64,000 bases of DNA from Crotalaria pallida (GCA_037953625.1 CM075655.1:80999501-81063500); one strand, 5' to 3'; shown: positions 13,494 to 25,490, numbered from the stretch's first letter. Notes: generated by a model not told the origin, from the sequence alone. Numbers and translations: made by a program.

Positions 13494-16114
13494 TGTAACA
13501 CCCTTCTAATAATTACCCTCAATTAATTTAGGACTTGAAAATTTTTCTTTAAAAACCACCTTAATTCCTTTTGCATTACCATTTCCAGAGTGCCAACAAA
13601 AGTATATTTATACATATAGCACCGAAGTGCATCAACAATAGAGTTTGAAACATTAATTATACATAACCAAAATAACTTAAGTATTAGTGTATCATCACAA
13701 AAGACCGAGGACATAAACCAATGTCCGACTACTAAGACATACTCTCCCTGTGAGGGAGAGTGAACCTGCTCGGCCGGGGAACGTGCATGCTCGGACTCGG
13801 TACTTGAAAAATGGTAAGGAGATGAGCATTACACAAACTCAGGGAAGCAGTTTCTAACATGACATAACAATATACCAAGTCAAACACAGTTATTCAGATA
13901 TGCACATAGTCACCTATTCATTTCAAATCATGCATCAAACACAGTTATCATCATTCATTCGGCCCTTACCTATCCTTTTCCTATCTCCTTTATCTTTTTC
14001 TTTTACTTGCCTATTTCCTTTCCCTTTTATTCTCACTTATAACCTTTTATCATGTCTTAAATTCTCTTTACTTTACCTTCTTTCCTCTTTTCCCTTTTCA
14101 TTCATATTTTTCATATCTTTTAGAGAAGCGCACACCCAGTGTGCGTCTTACACTTTCTTTATTGGAGTTATGGAGTGTCCATCATCGCGCACACCCCCGC
14201 GTACGTGGTGCACGTCTTACAGCTGCGCATCACGTGCGGGTTACGCAGTCATGGCATACGACACCCCGCACGTCTTACATGACCAGGATCACATCTTAAC
14301 CAATTTTGTTACTAGAAATCTTGTGTGAGTCATTATTGCGTGCATCCCCGCGAGGCACGTCTTACAGATGCACATTCCATGTGTCTTACTCGATCATTGC
14401 ACACGGTCCGCTAGCGACTTACAACACACATTTTCATGCGCGGCTTATTGCACCCAACCGTAATGTCTAACTTAACCCGTCTCACACAACCATTATTCTT
14501 TACTTATCCTTTTACTTTTATTCATTCACTCTTGACTTCTCACTTCTCACTTCCCTTTACCATTTCACTTTCCTTCTTGTTATAGTCTTTATCCTCTAGT
14601 TATTATTCCTTATTTAATCTATTCCCTAGCATATTATACCATTTCTCAAACTCGGCCACCTATGGTCGACACTCATATTATCCAAACAGTATCAAACATG
14701 CATAAAACAGTTATCACATTTCACCCATTATTCATGCTTAACAAACATACACATATTCACAGTTAATTTAATGGGTTCTTTTTGTTTATTCATTTCATTC
14801 TCTAATAATAATCTATATCCACTACCCTATGGTTCAATATCCTAAACTAACACCCAATCTTAGTACTCACTATGAGCACACTAGAAACCCAAACCTAAGG
14901 TAGGGTAACACCCACTCCTTACCTCAAAACAGTGAGAGATAAGGAAGTCCTGTGTGTCTTAGCCTTGCTTCTTGCGTCCGAACTCCTCAAACCGTAGCCC
15001 CTTGAATCTTCTGTGATGCCCTAACAAAGCCCTAAGAATGTCTAGGAAAAGTTTGAAGCTTATGAGAAAGTGGAGGGAATGATCTTTGGCTCTTAGAAGT
15101 GATTGAGGCTTAATGAAGGTTGATGATGAGAGTAGAGTCTATGAGTAAGGTGATAAAAATGGTGTTTATCACTAGAGCCCTAGTAAAGAAATGGAGAAGA
15201 CGAAGAAGATATGTATTTCATGTGTTAGTGTGTTGGCCTTTGTTCTTGTTTTTATTTTCCTTTGGAAATAAATATGTGGTCCTGGTGTGAAGCTTCCTTT
15301 GGAAGTTTTGGGAACATGTGGCTATAAATTATTGGCTTCTTGAGGAAGCCACAAACAGTGATTTGAAAAGGACAACAGAGATTGAAAAGGATGTTTGACG
15401 TACGTACGCTTGGCACAGGTTACGATGTGTGAGTCATTTGTTCGAGCGCAAGTGCTCGGCTCTAGCTTGACGTGTTAGGATCTCGGTGCTCAGGTTCTGG
15501 GGAGCACCCACTAGGAATAAGACAATAAAGTGAAATGCTCGGCGCGTGAAGATCGAGATATCTTGGCGTCAATACAAGGTTGGCTTAGTCTCTCGCTAGT
15601 CGGCCGAACTTATAGTCGGTTAATACAAGGCGACTCGTTGTGGTCGATTGTACATGGCTAAGACAGGTGTGTATAATTATCCGTCCCGGATCGTCTCGAT
15701 ATGCTCGGCTACTGACTACCAAGGATTGTCAAACGAGACGAGGTCGTTTCTTACGAGCTCAATACTATCTGTTCGGTTCGGAAACATGTCCTCTACATAA
15801 GTCCTCCTAGTTCGGTACAATGATTCGAGCTTATCTCAAGTTTACGGGATAGCCTAACAGTCTAATGTTCTCTGCTCAGCTCACTTCGGTTAAGATGGGT
15901 CCGCGACCCTGAACGTCGCTAGTTGGTCGGCTAAGATGGAATTTGGTCGGAATGAGGTCTAATCAACTATACTCGAACTCTCTCACTCTTTGCTGAGGCT
16001 TCCTAACTTTGACATGCTTTTCCCTTACTAAATCTCAACTTATTCCTATGATTTCCATTAATTTCAATTTAGAATTATTCTAATTAAGTTGGACATTAAA
16101 TGCAAGATGTTACA
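13494..16114 (-). mobile_element. 5' LTR of the decayed Tekay/Del-type gypsy element
   Basis: 2,621 bp from TGTAACACCC at 13494 to GATGTTACA ending at 16114. The PBS and gag ATG follow in the right order on the minus strand. The bases after the right end are CAAGC; the other side of the element is not visible, so no duplication can be tested. There are no coding features; the ORF at 13900-14328 on the plus strand is low-complexity antisense. Repeated motifs at 14118-14465 are listed separately. Confidence 0.85.
14118..14465. repeat. Degenerate GC-rich repeat block inside an LTR
   Basis: Irregular copies of a motif around GCACACCC...GCACGTCTTAC recur about five times (for example near 14125, 14190, 14250, 14340 and 14395), standing out by CpG-rich composition in an AT-rich LTR. 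Unit length is not constant. Blocks in a comparable position occur in the LTRs at 23153-25490 and 49956-58493. Confidence 0.6.
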
Positions 16115-19020
16115 CAAGCAACTAAACCAAACGCCAGAGATCCTCAAAGCATCCCCGATTTGCAAGCCAATAATGATCCTTGTGACGGAGCAGCAGTTTC
16201 GGTAACTCCAGATGCTCCCATAATTTGTTGTTACCTATAAAACTCTTGAACTAGAGTCATCTAGAGAAGAGTTGGGTTTTTATTATTGGTGACTTTATGA
16301 AAGGGTTTCAATCCTATTCCCATTGATGTTTTCCACATCAACTCCTTAGGGAGACCTTTTTTAAAAGGCTCAACCTAATTATTACTTACATATTAAATTG
16401 TAATTATACCATCATAAAGCAATTTCCTGACATATTCATGTCTCAAACTAATATGTTTAGACTTTCCATTGTATACTTTATTAAATTCCTTAGACATAGT
16501 AGCTTCATTATCAAAGCAAAACCCCTACTATGTTTACTCACTTTAATGCCTAAAATAGTATATACCTCTCCATGGTCTTTCATCTTAAATTTTGAAGATA
16601 AATACTTTTAGTTTCATTTACACCAATCATATTTGTCCTAATTATTAACATATCAGCCACAAATAAGCAAATAATAACACAAATGTTCCGTGAATTTATA
16701 ATAAATACACTTATCTGTATTATTATGCTAAAAACAATGGGACAAAAGTATAGAGTCAAATTTCTCATGACATTGCTCTGGTGCTTATTTCAAACCATAG
16801 AAAGATTTTACAAGTTTACATACCTTGTTTTAATTTACAGGCAAGATCAATCCTACGAGTTGCTCCATATGCACTTCCTCGTCAAGATCACCATTTGAAA
16901 ATGTAGTCTTTACATCCATTTGATGTACATACAAATTGCATATAGATGCTAATGTAAACAACATTCTAATTTATGTTAGTCTTGTTAAGGGTGTAGGTGT
17001 GTGTGTCAAAATAACCTATAACCTCTTTTTGCCTAAAACCTTTTGCCACAAGTCTTGCTAAGGTTTTTAAAGATTGATTAGCATGTTGTATTTTCTTCTA
17101 AATACCCACTTACAACCTATAAGTTTATATCCTGGAGGTATATCAACTTACTCCCATGTGTTGTTAGACATGATGGATCAGAATCCATCTCATCGTTTAT
17201 AGCTTCCCTCCGGAAAGTAACATCCCTACATGTCATATCTTCACTATAAGTTCTTCGATCTACTTCTTGTAAATGAAACAAAACAAGTATCTCTTATGTG
17301 ATATGATTTCTACTCCCTTCTATCAAGAAAACAAGTGTTTATCATGAAATAAAAACAGGACCTAAAAATCAATTTTTCCTTTTTTGTTCTTTGGGTTCTT
17401 CAAGGTTCAATTGGGGTATCTTCCATTCTTTTGTGAGTAATTGATCAAGAATCACTTTGACTTATAACAACATTGCCTTTTTAGGTTCAGGTCTTGTAAA
17501 ATCATTTAATTTATAAACTAATTTTTCTTAAGAACTTAATATCTCTTGACTCCTCTATTATATTAGATTCTAAATCTAAAATTCTATGGGATTTTGATTT
17601 TTCTGCATATCCTACTAAGACTCCTTTCAAAGCTCGTAATCCCAATTAGCTTTTTTTTTTAATCCAGAACTCTATAAAACAGTTGACATCCCCAAACTCA
17701 AAGATAATCTAAAACAAGTTTTCTCCATTTCCAAAACACAATGGATAAGTCTTTAACTTTATATAAGAAATTCTATTGCGTACATAACATGTAGTAAGTA
17801 GGTAATTTGGAATTTAAAATCATTGCATTGACCATATCTACCAATGTTTCATTCATTCTTTCAGCAATACCATTTTGTTGTGGAGTATAGGGTGTAGTAG
17901 TTTGATGTACTATTCCATGCTCTTCACAATAACTTAAAAAAAAAGATATTCTCCTCCTCTATCACTTCTAAGGACTTTATTTTTCTTTTCCTTTTGATTT
18001 TCTTCAACTTATGATTTGTAATACTTAAACATCTCCCAAGCTCGACCCTTTGATTTCATTAAGTAAACATAATTGTACCTAGAATGATCAGCGGTAAAAG
18101 TGATAAAATATCTATTTCCTCCTCTTGTTAAGATTCCATTTAATTCACAAATATCAATATGTACCAAATCGAAAAATTCAGAGGTTCTTTCCATGGATGG
18201 AAAAGGCTTTCTAGTCATTTTTTCTTGAATGCATACATCACATTTATCACTGATATTATCCTTGCAAGAAATTAAATTGAGCCTTGACTTATATTGTACA
18301 TATTTATAATTGCAATGTGCTAATATATATGCCATAAACCAACGTGGGGTTGGTCAAGTGGTAGCTCACTTGGTCCCTTAACCAACTGGTCTCGAGTTCG
18401 AGCCTTGGGTATGGAGCAACCCCCACTGGGAGACCCCTACCGCTTAGTGCGAGCTTAGTTGGGTCGGACCGGATGAGTCGGATTCTGGGTAAACCAGATC
18501 CGGGTACCGGTTGGTGTACACCAAAAAAAATATATTATGCCATAAAGAAAATGTTGCATGTAAACAGAAATAGAATTATTATTATTATTATTATTAATAC
18601 TTAATTCGAACATCCCATCACAAAAGTACCTTTTCTTGAAAACATTCCATTCTTGGATATTACAATCTCGTTTGATTCTAATAATATAACCTTCAATTCC
18701 TTCTTACATAAAAGATTTGTAGAAACTAAATTTTTCGTAATATCAAGAACATGAAACACATTTATCAACACCAATTTCTTTCAAGAAGTGAATTGCATTT
18801 CTACACTAGCTTCCTTTTCCAAGAATCTTTGTTGTGTTACCATTGCCCATGAGAACTTCTTGTCCTTCCTCAGCAATTGCAAAGGTCTTGAATTGGCTTT
18901 TGTCATAAGATTTGGTTGCCGCTACCATATTTAATTATGATGCCATGCTAATTTTCACATCTGAAACCATGACAACAATGCTATTCGCTTCATCTTTAAT
19001 CATATTTGTAGAATTTGTCT
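16115..19020 (-). pseudogene. Decayed Ty1/copia polyprotein remnant
   Basis: Read on the minus strand from right to left. Near 18840-18660 is a protease-region tail (GQEVLMGNGNTTK). At 18009-18335 come the GAG-pre-integrase zinc region (CDVCIQEKMTRKPFP) and the integrase start (DLVHIDICE). Near 17830-17930 the integrase core reads HGIVHQTTTPYTPQQNGIAE. Reverse transcriptase traces lie around 16930-16370 (HQMDVKTTF, then MKDHGEVYTILGIKV). Many stops and frameshifts separate these, so it is long dead. A SINE sits inside it at 18339-18535, and an (ATT)n run lies at 18574-18596. Sequence at 16115-16260 could not be placed. Confidence 0.8.
18339..18535 (+). mobile_element. tRNA-derived SINE, family 1
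   Basis: A 197-bp insertion in the copia remnant, flanked by the perfect 11-bp direct repeat TATGCCATAAA at 18328-18338 and 18536-18546. The head holds an A-box-like TGGTCAAGTGGTAGC and a B-box-like GAGTTCGAGCC, the internal RNA polymerase III promoter of tRNA-type SINEs. The 3' end is a short A-rich tail (CCAAAAAAAA). Confidence 0.9.
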
Positions 19021-19943
19021 TCCTATTACATCATATGTTTGAATTCGAGAATGCTTAAGCCATCGGTGTTATTCCAAGGTGTCTATGTTGTTGATTTTAT
19101 TTAATAAAATCACAAACAATCATTATTCCATAGAAACTCTTATGTCAGAGAACCCTTTGCAACTCTGCGGGTTCCTTGTCATAGAAATTAAAAACTCCAA
19201 TGCAATCCCTACTTAAGTTTGCCCCAATCAAGTATTATTAAATTTTAAATTTTAATTTTTAAATGCCACATGATCTATTGTTATATCATCATGTTTCATT
19301 GAAATGGAGGATGAGTTATTGTTTTTGGGGTTTGGATATGATATGTGCATAAACTAAATTCAGTGTTGAGAAGAGATAAGAAAAGGATGATGAGGAGGAG
19401 AGGGTATACAACAATGAGAGAAGAAAAAATTATAAATTAAGAGCTTTTACAACATAGTCTTGAGAAAGTTTTGAATAGAGTCTTATCATTATAATTTTTA
19501 TAAGATCTTTTTATTTTTCAAAATTTGTTGGAGAATTTTAAGTTGAATATTTGAAATAAGAGATTAATGGATATGCACTGAGGCTTACCTTAAGATTATG
19601 TAAGACCCAATTTTGCGTACTTTCTCTCTTTTTACTCTCCATCACCGTAAGAAGAAGAATAACTAAATAAATAATAATAATCAATAAATAAATAATTTTT
19701 TGTTACTTTCTCTCTTTTTACTCTACATCACTATAATAATGCAATCAAATAATTAATAATAAAATAATTAAATAATAAATACATGTTTTTATATTAATGT
19801 ATGGAAGCGTTAATCAAATTATAATAATTTGAATTACTTTGTATTCCATCTTCTTTTTTAATGCACTTTATAATTTTACGTAGATATCATTATTTAATTG
19901 AAATTATTGAAATGTTTACTCTTATTCAATTTATAATACTATT
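19021..19943. other. AT-rich intergenic DNA
   Basis: No gene or clear domain is visible. The stretch is AT-rich with runs of AATAA. A TGTAAGACCCAATTTT word at 19602 resembles an LTR head, but no matching end, PBS or duplication supports an element. Confidence 0.5.
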
Positions 19944-20132
19944 TTTTGGATGAACCAGGGTATCCACCCGCGCAACTGGGTGACTAATCCCTCGCACCAC
20001 GGTCGGGCCCTTTCGGGGGCGATGCTCCCAGTAAGGCTTGCTCCATTCACATGCGCCTCAGGTACGACTCGAACCCGCGACCACATGCTTAAGGGACACA
20101 AGCCCCTTCCACTTGTGCCGGCCCCCATTGGT
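19944..20132 (-). mobile_element. tRNA-derived SINE, family 2
   Basis: A GC-rich 189-bp insertion in AT-rich DNA, flanked by the perfect 16-bp repeat AATTTATAATACTATT at 19928-19943 and 20133-20148. On the minus strand the head reads GGGGGCCGGCACAAGTGG, followed by a B-box GGTTCGAGTC within CGCGGGTTCGAGTCG; it ends in an A-run (CATCCAAAAAATAG). The sequence differs from the SINE at 18339, so it is another family. Short ORFs on both strands here are not genes. Confidence 0.9.
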
Positions 20133-20148
20133 AATTTATAATACTATT

Positions 20149-20635
20149 AACATTATTAATGTTAACATTATATTTATTGATATCTTTATTGTTCGTTTTT
20201 TCTTCTAATGTTTTTTTTTGTTTTTATCATGTAACCAAAACAAGAATCTATCATTTATTAAATATTAAATATTACTTTTTATTTATCAACATTTAAGAAC
20301 CTAATTACTTATTTCTTTTATCTATCACCAAATTATTGAAATATAATTAATTTTTATTTTTCTATAAAAATGTTAAATTAATAATCAATTATTAAGAAGT
20401 TGTTAAAGATTTTCATGTTATAAGAAAACATACGACTCAAATTATTAAATATTATAATTGAATTAATATTTTGTTATTTTTTTAATAATTTGTTGAGTAC
20501 AACTCTATTATTTGTAATTTTCTTTAAACTGGAATTAAAATTGTATACAAAATATTCTACAATTTTAAGAAGAAAGAGAAAAATATTCTACAATTAATTG
20601 AATAGGAAAATTAAGCATTAATTTCTTATAATACT
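20149..20635. other. AT-rich intergenic DNA downstream of the defensin-like gene
   Basis: Very AT-rich, with no ORF of note and no recognisable repeat. It lies 3' of the minus-strand peptide gene. Confidence 0.5.
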
Positions 20636-20641
20636 TTTATT
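20636..20641 (-). terminator. Candidate poly(A) signal of the defensin-like gene
   Basis: The minus strand reads AATAAA 77 bp after the stop codon at 20718. Such hexamers are common in AT-rich DNA, so this is suggestive only. Confidence 0.4.
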
Positions 20642-20717
20642 TCTAAAATTGATCTTAATTATTCATGAGATACAGTTTTCTTCCAAATATGGACGATGGA
20701 GAAACTTTAAAATTGAT

Positions 20718-21046
20718 CTATAGCATTTTTCCCAAACAACAACATCTTTGAGGTTCATTTGGTTTAGCGGCATAACATAATCCTTCGGCATAATGTTTAC
20801 CCATGCATTCTGCATTACATGGAGTATCATGATTGCACGGTCCTAGGCAGGCCACTATGCCTGATGTATCTGCATACACTGTATAAATACTTCATATTAT
20901 CAACAAAAGATAGAGATAGTAATTAAAATATAAATAAAATTGCATGACTAAATAATAATGGTTGAAAAATTATTATTTGGTTACATACCATGAGTGAAAA
21001 GGAGAACTCCAGTAAGGATTGCGAAGATAAATTTTAGCAAAGCCAT
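20718..21046 (-). CDS. Secreted defensin-like cysteine-rich peptide, two exons
   Basis: Exon 1 is 21046-20989 and exon 2 is 20878-20718, separated by a 110-bp intron with GT (20988) and AG (20879) ends and a phase-1 join. The product is 72 residues. Residues 1-22 form a hydrophobic signal peptide (MALLKFIFAILTGVLLFTH..., probable cleavage after VYA). The mature part has eight cysteines spaced C-x3-C-x5-C-x3-C-x9-C-x10-CCC. This includes the CxxxC and CxC pairs of the cysteine-stabilised alpha-beta fold and opens with ACLGPCNHD. That matches plant defensin-like (DEFL/LCR) peptides, which are secreted and act in defence or signalling; the role of this one is not known. The intron position just after the signal peptide is typical of the family. 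No disabling change is visible. A TATA box precedes it. Confidence 0.85.
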
Positions 21047-21120
21047 GATAGGATGTGTGCGAGTCTTTTCTATATGGCTTTGATCGTATAGGTTTGTTTT
21101 GTAATAGATCAATTTGCCAA

Positions 21121-21127
21121 ATTTATA
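21121..21127 (-). promoter_or_regulatory. Candidate TATA box of the defensin-like gene
   Basis: The minus strand reads TTATAAATTTGG, with TATAAAT about 75 bp upstream of the ATG at 21046, a normal distance for a plant core promoter with a short leader. The surrounding DNA is AT-rich, so chance occurrence is possible. Confidence 0.5.
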
Positions 21128-21129
21128 AG

Positions 21130-22435
21130 TACATTAAGAATTATTCCATGCAATGCACATGTATTTATTTAATTTAATATATTTAAAATAAGAATGATAT
21201 CAGTATATTATTCGGATATGTTTTCATTTGTTAATTTATGTAAATGGAATTTTTTAAAGGCAAGATGACTTTTTCAAAGTGAAATCATATTTGCTTTTTT
21301 GCTTTCAATATTTTATTTAAGTTTAAAAGCTACTTATGATATTTTGAATTTTCTTTTGTTTTTATTTTTTGAAACATGAAAAAATGGCTAACATGTCATG
21401 TGGATAGATTAAAAAAGTTTGATAAATATAATAAACAAAGATATAAATTTTGAATATGATTGATGATGATGATAGTGAAAAAAATCGGAGAAGATTTTAT
21501 TTCATTTCAATTTATTGAAAAATAGCAAGTTTGAGAAAGTAATCGTAAAAAATGAGTAACGATTTGAAATGAGGAAATAATAATACATAATTATATTTAT
21601 GATTTTTTTAAAGGGGTTTTACAAATTTTTGTTATGAAATTGTTTTATTTATTTTAATTATTAACATATATGACATGTGGTATCATGGAAAAAGTCTCAT
21701 TTCTCCAACTTTAATTATGAGTTCCATTTGCTAAGAAATCCTTTGTTGCAAAGATTCGGTCAAGACAATATTTAACAGGTATTGATGATTATTAATTATG
21801 TAATTAACTTTCATAAAAATATTTGGATTCTAGTTTGAATGCCTTTTGAATTTGGATTAAAAAAATTACTATAAATTGGTTTAATCACGTGTTTTTTCAT
21901 AAGAGACAATCATGCTCAAGTCGTGAACATCTCTAATATATACAGTGGAATCATCTTTCTCAAAAAAGATTTTCTCAATACACATGACTTGAACTCAAGT
22001 CACAACTTAAAGTAAAGTAAGCATGTATCACATGAATCAATCACTAATAATACTAATTTTTTAATCTTAGATTTGATAATTAATATTTAATAAATTTTTT
22101 ATCATAAATTTCTTTTAAAGAAGATTTTCCAAATCTTGAAATAATGAAAAATAAACACTTCAACACCTTGTCAAGACCCATTAAATATCTAGTGTACTAA
22201 CTTTTTTTATAAGCTCTAATACAATAATTCAAAAATTATAGACATGCCTATCAAATTAACATACAAATAGGTCTATATCACAAAGAAAGTGATATATAAT
22301 ACTTGTGTCATTAATAATTTGAAACTATTCTTGACTTGAGAGTAGGATTAAGGATAATATTTATAATACTTTAAAATTTATTAATAATGAGATATTTTAT
22401 AAATAAATTGAATAATATTAACAAGGATATCAACA
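21130..22435. other. AT-rich intergenic DNA upstream of the defensin-like gene
   Basis: No ORF, tandem repeat or element end is recognisable. Any upstream regulatory sequence of the minus-strand peptide gene would lie in its left part. Confidence 0.5.
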
Positions 22436-22439
22436 TAGT

Positions 22440-22575
22440 AGTAGAGGCACACTACATCCTAGGTGAGGAACCAATATTTGATCTCTAGTAAGAATATAGT
22501 TGGAAGGGCAAGGTTGAATGTGCTCGAGGAAATCTTCTACATTGGTAAAAGAGTGGGGGATACCCTTTAAAAAAA
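22440..22575 (+). mobile_element. Possible degraded SINE
   Basis: A mixed-composition stretch (GTAGAGGCACACTACATCC near its head, GTGGGGGATACCCTTT near its tail) followed by A8 resembles an old plant SINE. The B-box-like part (ATTTGATCTC) is poor and flanking duplications are not convincing. Confidence 0.3.
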
Positions 22576-23089
22576 ATAGTGATATTTTATGTTATAAGCA
22601 ATATTTACGTCACACTTACTCCATCTCAAAAAGATGGTAAAAAATTGCAAATAAAATTGTCTTAAATCAAAATCACAATAAGAAATAAAAATGATCAACA
22701 ATTGCACACTGTGATGTGTGATTGGATAATAATGAAATATACATTTAGTTATTAGGTTGATGATCATTTGATTTGTTAGATGAAATATTAAAAAATGTTC
22801 CTTCATTTTTTTTACTTATCAGAATTTTACCCTTTCTTTTATAAATGGAGTATCTTAATCTTAATCGTTATCTCAATCTCAATCTTATCTTATTGTCTTA
22901 AATACAGAGGTTTTCTTTATTGTAAGAGCTTGGCAAGTGTCATGTTACCATTATGGTTGAGTTTTTTCTTGTCAGTGACTCATTGAGTCCAGGTTGTCCC
23001 CAAGGGTCCACCAATACTAATGAGACCCTTGAGACTAATATGACTGCCTCTCCCAGCGGGGTATAGCATGACACCAAACTTGAAATGGA
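22576..23089. other. Unassigned DNA left of the SIRE-type copia
   Basis: No clear gene. Short ORFs on either strand are low-complexity. The right part may belong to the copia integrase region, but frames could not be followed. Confidence 0.4.
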
Positions 23090-23152
23090 AAGGACAACCT
23101 AGGAAGTTTTGATACTAGAGTTTATGAGGGTATATTCTTAGAATATTCTACT
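23090..23152 (+). pseudogene. SIRE-type copia, integrase/RT spacer, piece A
   Basis: Plus-strand translation reads LGSFDTRVYEGIFLEYST, the end of the copia integrase region. The frame continues exactly at 25496 after removal of the solo LTR and one copy of CTACT, then again at 40496 after removal of the gypsy element. It is one piece of the same old element whose RT and RNase H lie at 41641-43317. Confidence 0.8.
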
Positions 23153-23619
23153 TGTAAGACCTCGATTTAATTAAATAAAATAATAAGATTTTCATGAAAA
23201 AGAGTTGTAGTAGAGAAAGTAATTTTTTTTATTAAAACTGGAGAATAAAATTTTTTATTTTTTAAATAACATTTCCAAGTGGGTTACATCAGAACAAACT
23301 ACAATCAATATCTTGCAGATATTTCCTTCTTCCTCTTAAGCAACTTGACGAAATGCGTATATGAACCAAACTCTTCTTAATACCTACATTTCAAAAACTT
23401 AACAAGCAGTATAGAATAAGGAGTAAGTCATTGTCATATCACATTAACAGACTAGCAATCGAATAACTAAAAGTCAACGATCGCAAGAATCATATTATAA
23501 TGCTCATGATGCATAAAATCAAGTGTCTTATCATCCATAGTCATTATCTTATTATTATGTATGCAATATCAGAATCACTCTCTTTCACCGAAGGATTCAT
23601 ATGTACGTCTTTCACTTTT

Positions 23620-24040
23620 TACGAATTTCTCCTTCGTACAAGTGCATTAACGTACTCTTTGCTATAACGCTTACATATACAGTCCCCAATATCTGCAACG
23701 AGTTTCATCCCACGAGAGACGTCATACCTGGATATCAACAAGGATATACTGCTTACATATAGAATCCTATATGGAACGGGTCTCTTCCCACAAGACAAAA
23801 TATACAGGGATCTATGGCTATACCGCTTATGAATAACGTCATAGCCGCAACAGGCTTCTTCCCACAAGACATGGTATAACCAGGATTGTAGGATCTACCA
23901 CTTATGGATAACGTCCTACTCATAACAAGTCTTTTTCCACAAGATATGGTAAAATCAAGACTCTTGGATATACCGCTTAGAGATAGCGTCCTATTTACAA
24001 TAGGTCTTTCCCCACAAGACATGACATACCAGGATTAATC
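23620..24040. repeat. Tandem repeats of about 75 bp in the solo LTR
   Basis: About five diverged units of roughly 72-76 bp. Each carries a CTTCCCACAAGACATG-like word (near 23790, 23855, 23930 and 24005) and a TACCGCTTA...AACGTC word. The minus-strand ORFs over this block show the repeat as MSCGERP / ISCGKRL / MSCGKKP and are not a gene. Confidence 0.8.
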
Positions 24041-24394
24041 ATCATTCTCACGTACGTCCCTTGCAAAAATTATACATAAAAATCAATCTTATTAGTCATA
24101 CCATATGAATTCTTTCGTGCTTGGTACTTATGCCATGTCATGCATGATTCCTCGACCTCTTCTTCTACTAGCATTAACTATACCATGCCTTATTTTATCC
24201 TTTATTTTTCATTGTATTCTGTGACATAATATTGGAACTTAATAACACATAATCACACCATGAGTAAGCTATAAATAGTATAGTTAGACTCGAAATCCCA
24301 TTAATTCTTTAACATTATTAAACTTTATTCTTTATCTCATTTGTTCTTGGATATTATCTATGACTTTCAAATAATCTATTTAATAATAAAAAAG

Positions 24395-24575
24395 GACTGG
24401 TAATCGGTTATCCTCTTGTGATAATCGATTACTAATCTGATATGTATTTGATAGTATTCAAGATTTGGTCCCGCTAACCGGCTATCCTTTCCGTATAATC
24501 GATTACTAGTGGTAAATCCTATGGTTTTCCACACACCATAATCGGTTATCCTTGAGGGTAACCGGTTATCCTATA
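24395..24575. repeat. Cluster of near-palindromic AACCGGTTA / ATCGATTA motifs
   Basis: Paired copies of words such as AATCGGTTATCC, ATAATCGATTACTA, AACCGGCTATCC and GGTAACCGGTTATCC recur about every 25-50 bp. A second cluster with ATCGATTATC and AACCGATTA lies at 25218-25330 in the same LTR. Their role is unknown. Confidence 0.7.
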
Positions 24576-25490
24576 AGAAACTGAAAGGATAATTTATATC
24601 TATCTTGGGATTTCAAACTAGTGATGACACAAAAACTGCTTTATTTTCAAACTAACTTCAAAAAAGGGTTTCACCAGAGTTCTAGCTTAGAATTGGACAT
24701 TAGCCTTCAAGTTTATCAACAACAACAACTACATAGCAACAACAACATAACATAGTAACGATAACAGCCACCACCCAACAACAACAACTCTAGAACAACA
24801 GAGACATAGCAAGACCAAAGTATGAACAGAGACTGACTTTGGGCCCTTACGTCTACTTCTAAATCAAGAACAAATTTAAGGTGTTTAAGTGTGGCAACTC
24901 AATGGGAATTAAACACACAAGTTCTTGAGTGTTTCCTTAGCAAGACAAGGCTCAAGAGGTGGAGAGTTCTGAGTTAAAGCTGAATATACTTATAGAGGAG
25001 TTTAAGGAGATGGAAGAGGTTTCTTCAAGAGAAGCAAACAATGGGAACTTGCCATAACATTAGTTGACTTGCCTCAAGCAAGCAACTGCTCATCAATTGA
25101 GAAGCATGAGATGGCACAACGAGAGAAACCCAGGATTTGAATCATCATCACCTTGCTTTTTCCTATTAATTAGTTATTGATCCCTAAAATTCACAGAATT
25201 GGGGAAAATTACACTATGAGAATCGATTATCTTAACTGATAACCGATTATTGTGCTTAAAAATCATATAAACTGGGCATTTTTTCCCAGATGATAATCGG
25301 TTATCTTCAACTGGTAACCGATTATTCCAGTTAGATATTCAAATATTCAAAATATAATATTATATTCCATTTCCACCAAAATTATTTTATTCCAAAATAA
25401 TATATTTTGATTCTCTAAAATACTTATCATGATTTAATTAAAAATATATAATATTTATTTTTCAAAAATGGAAAATTGAGGGATGTTACA

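Larger units (their letters stand above)
23153..25490 (-). mobile_element. Solo LTR, Tekay-like, in the copia element
   Basis: 2,338 bp from TGTAAGACC at 23153 to GATGTTACA ending at 25490, flanked by the perfect 5-bp duplication CTACT (23148-23152 and 25491-25495). No interior is present, so it was left by LTR-LTR recombination. Orientation is inferred as minus from the TGTAACATCCCT head on that strand, shared with the LTR ending at 58493. It holds a tandem block (23620-24040) and two motif clusters (24395-24575 and 25218-25330). It has no coding content. Confidence 0.92.

Noticed and set aside
13900..14328. 142-residue ORF in the LTR at 13494-16114
   Set aside because: Antisense to the element and made of Ser/Phe/Leu-rich low-complexity sequence plus the GC-rich repeat block.
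16115..16260. Possible host coding fragment next to the copia remnant
   Set aside because: A partly open minus-strand frame is visible, but I could not match it to a family and no splice signals support it.
19602..19943. TGTAAGACCCAATTTT as a possible LTR head
   Set aside because: No matching end, PBS, PPT or target duplication was found.
23753..24022. Repeated MSCGKRP-type ORF
   Set aside because: Same cause: about 75-bp tandem DNA repeats inside a solo LTR, not a cysteine-rich peptide gene.
23620..24040. CRISPR-like array of repeats
   Set aside because: Units are diverged tandem repeats without unique spacers, and the DNA is a plant genome.
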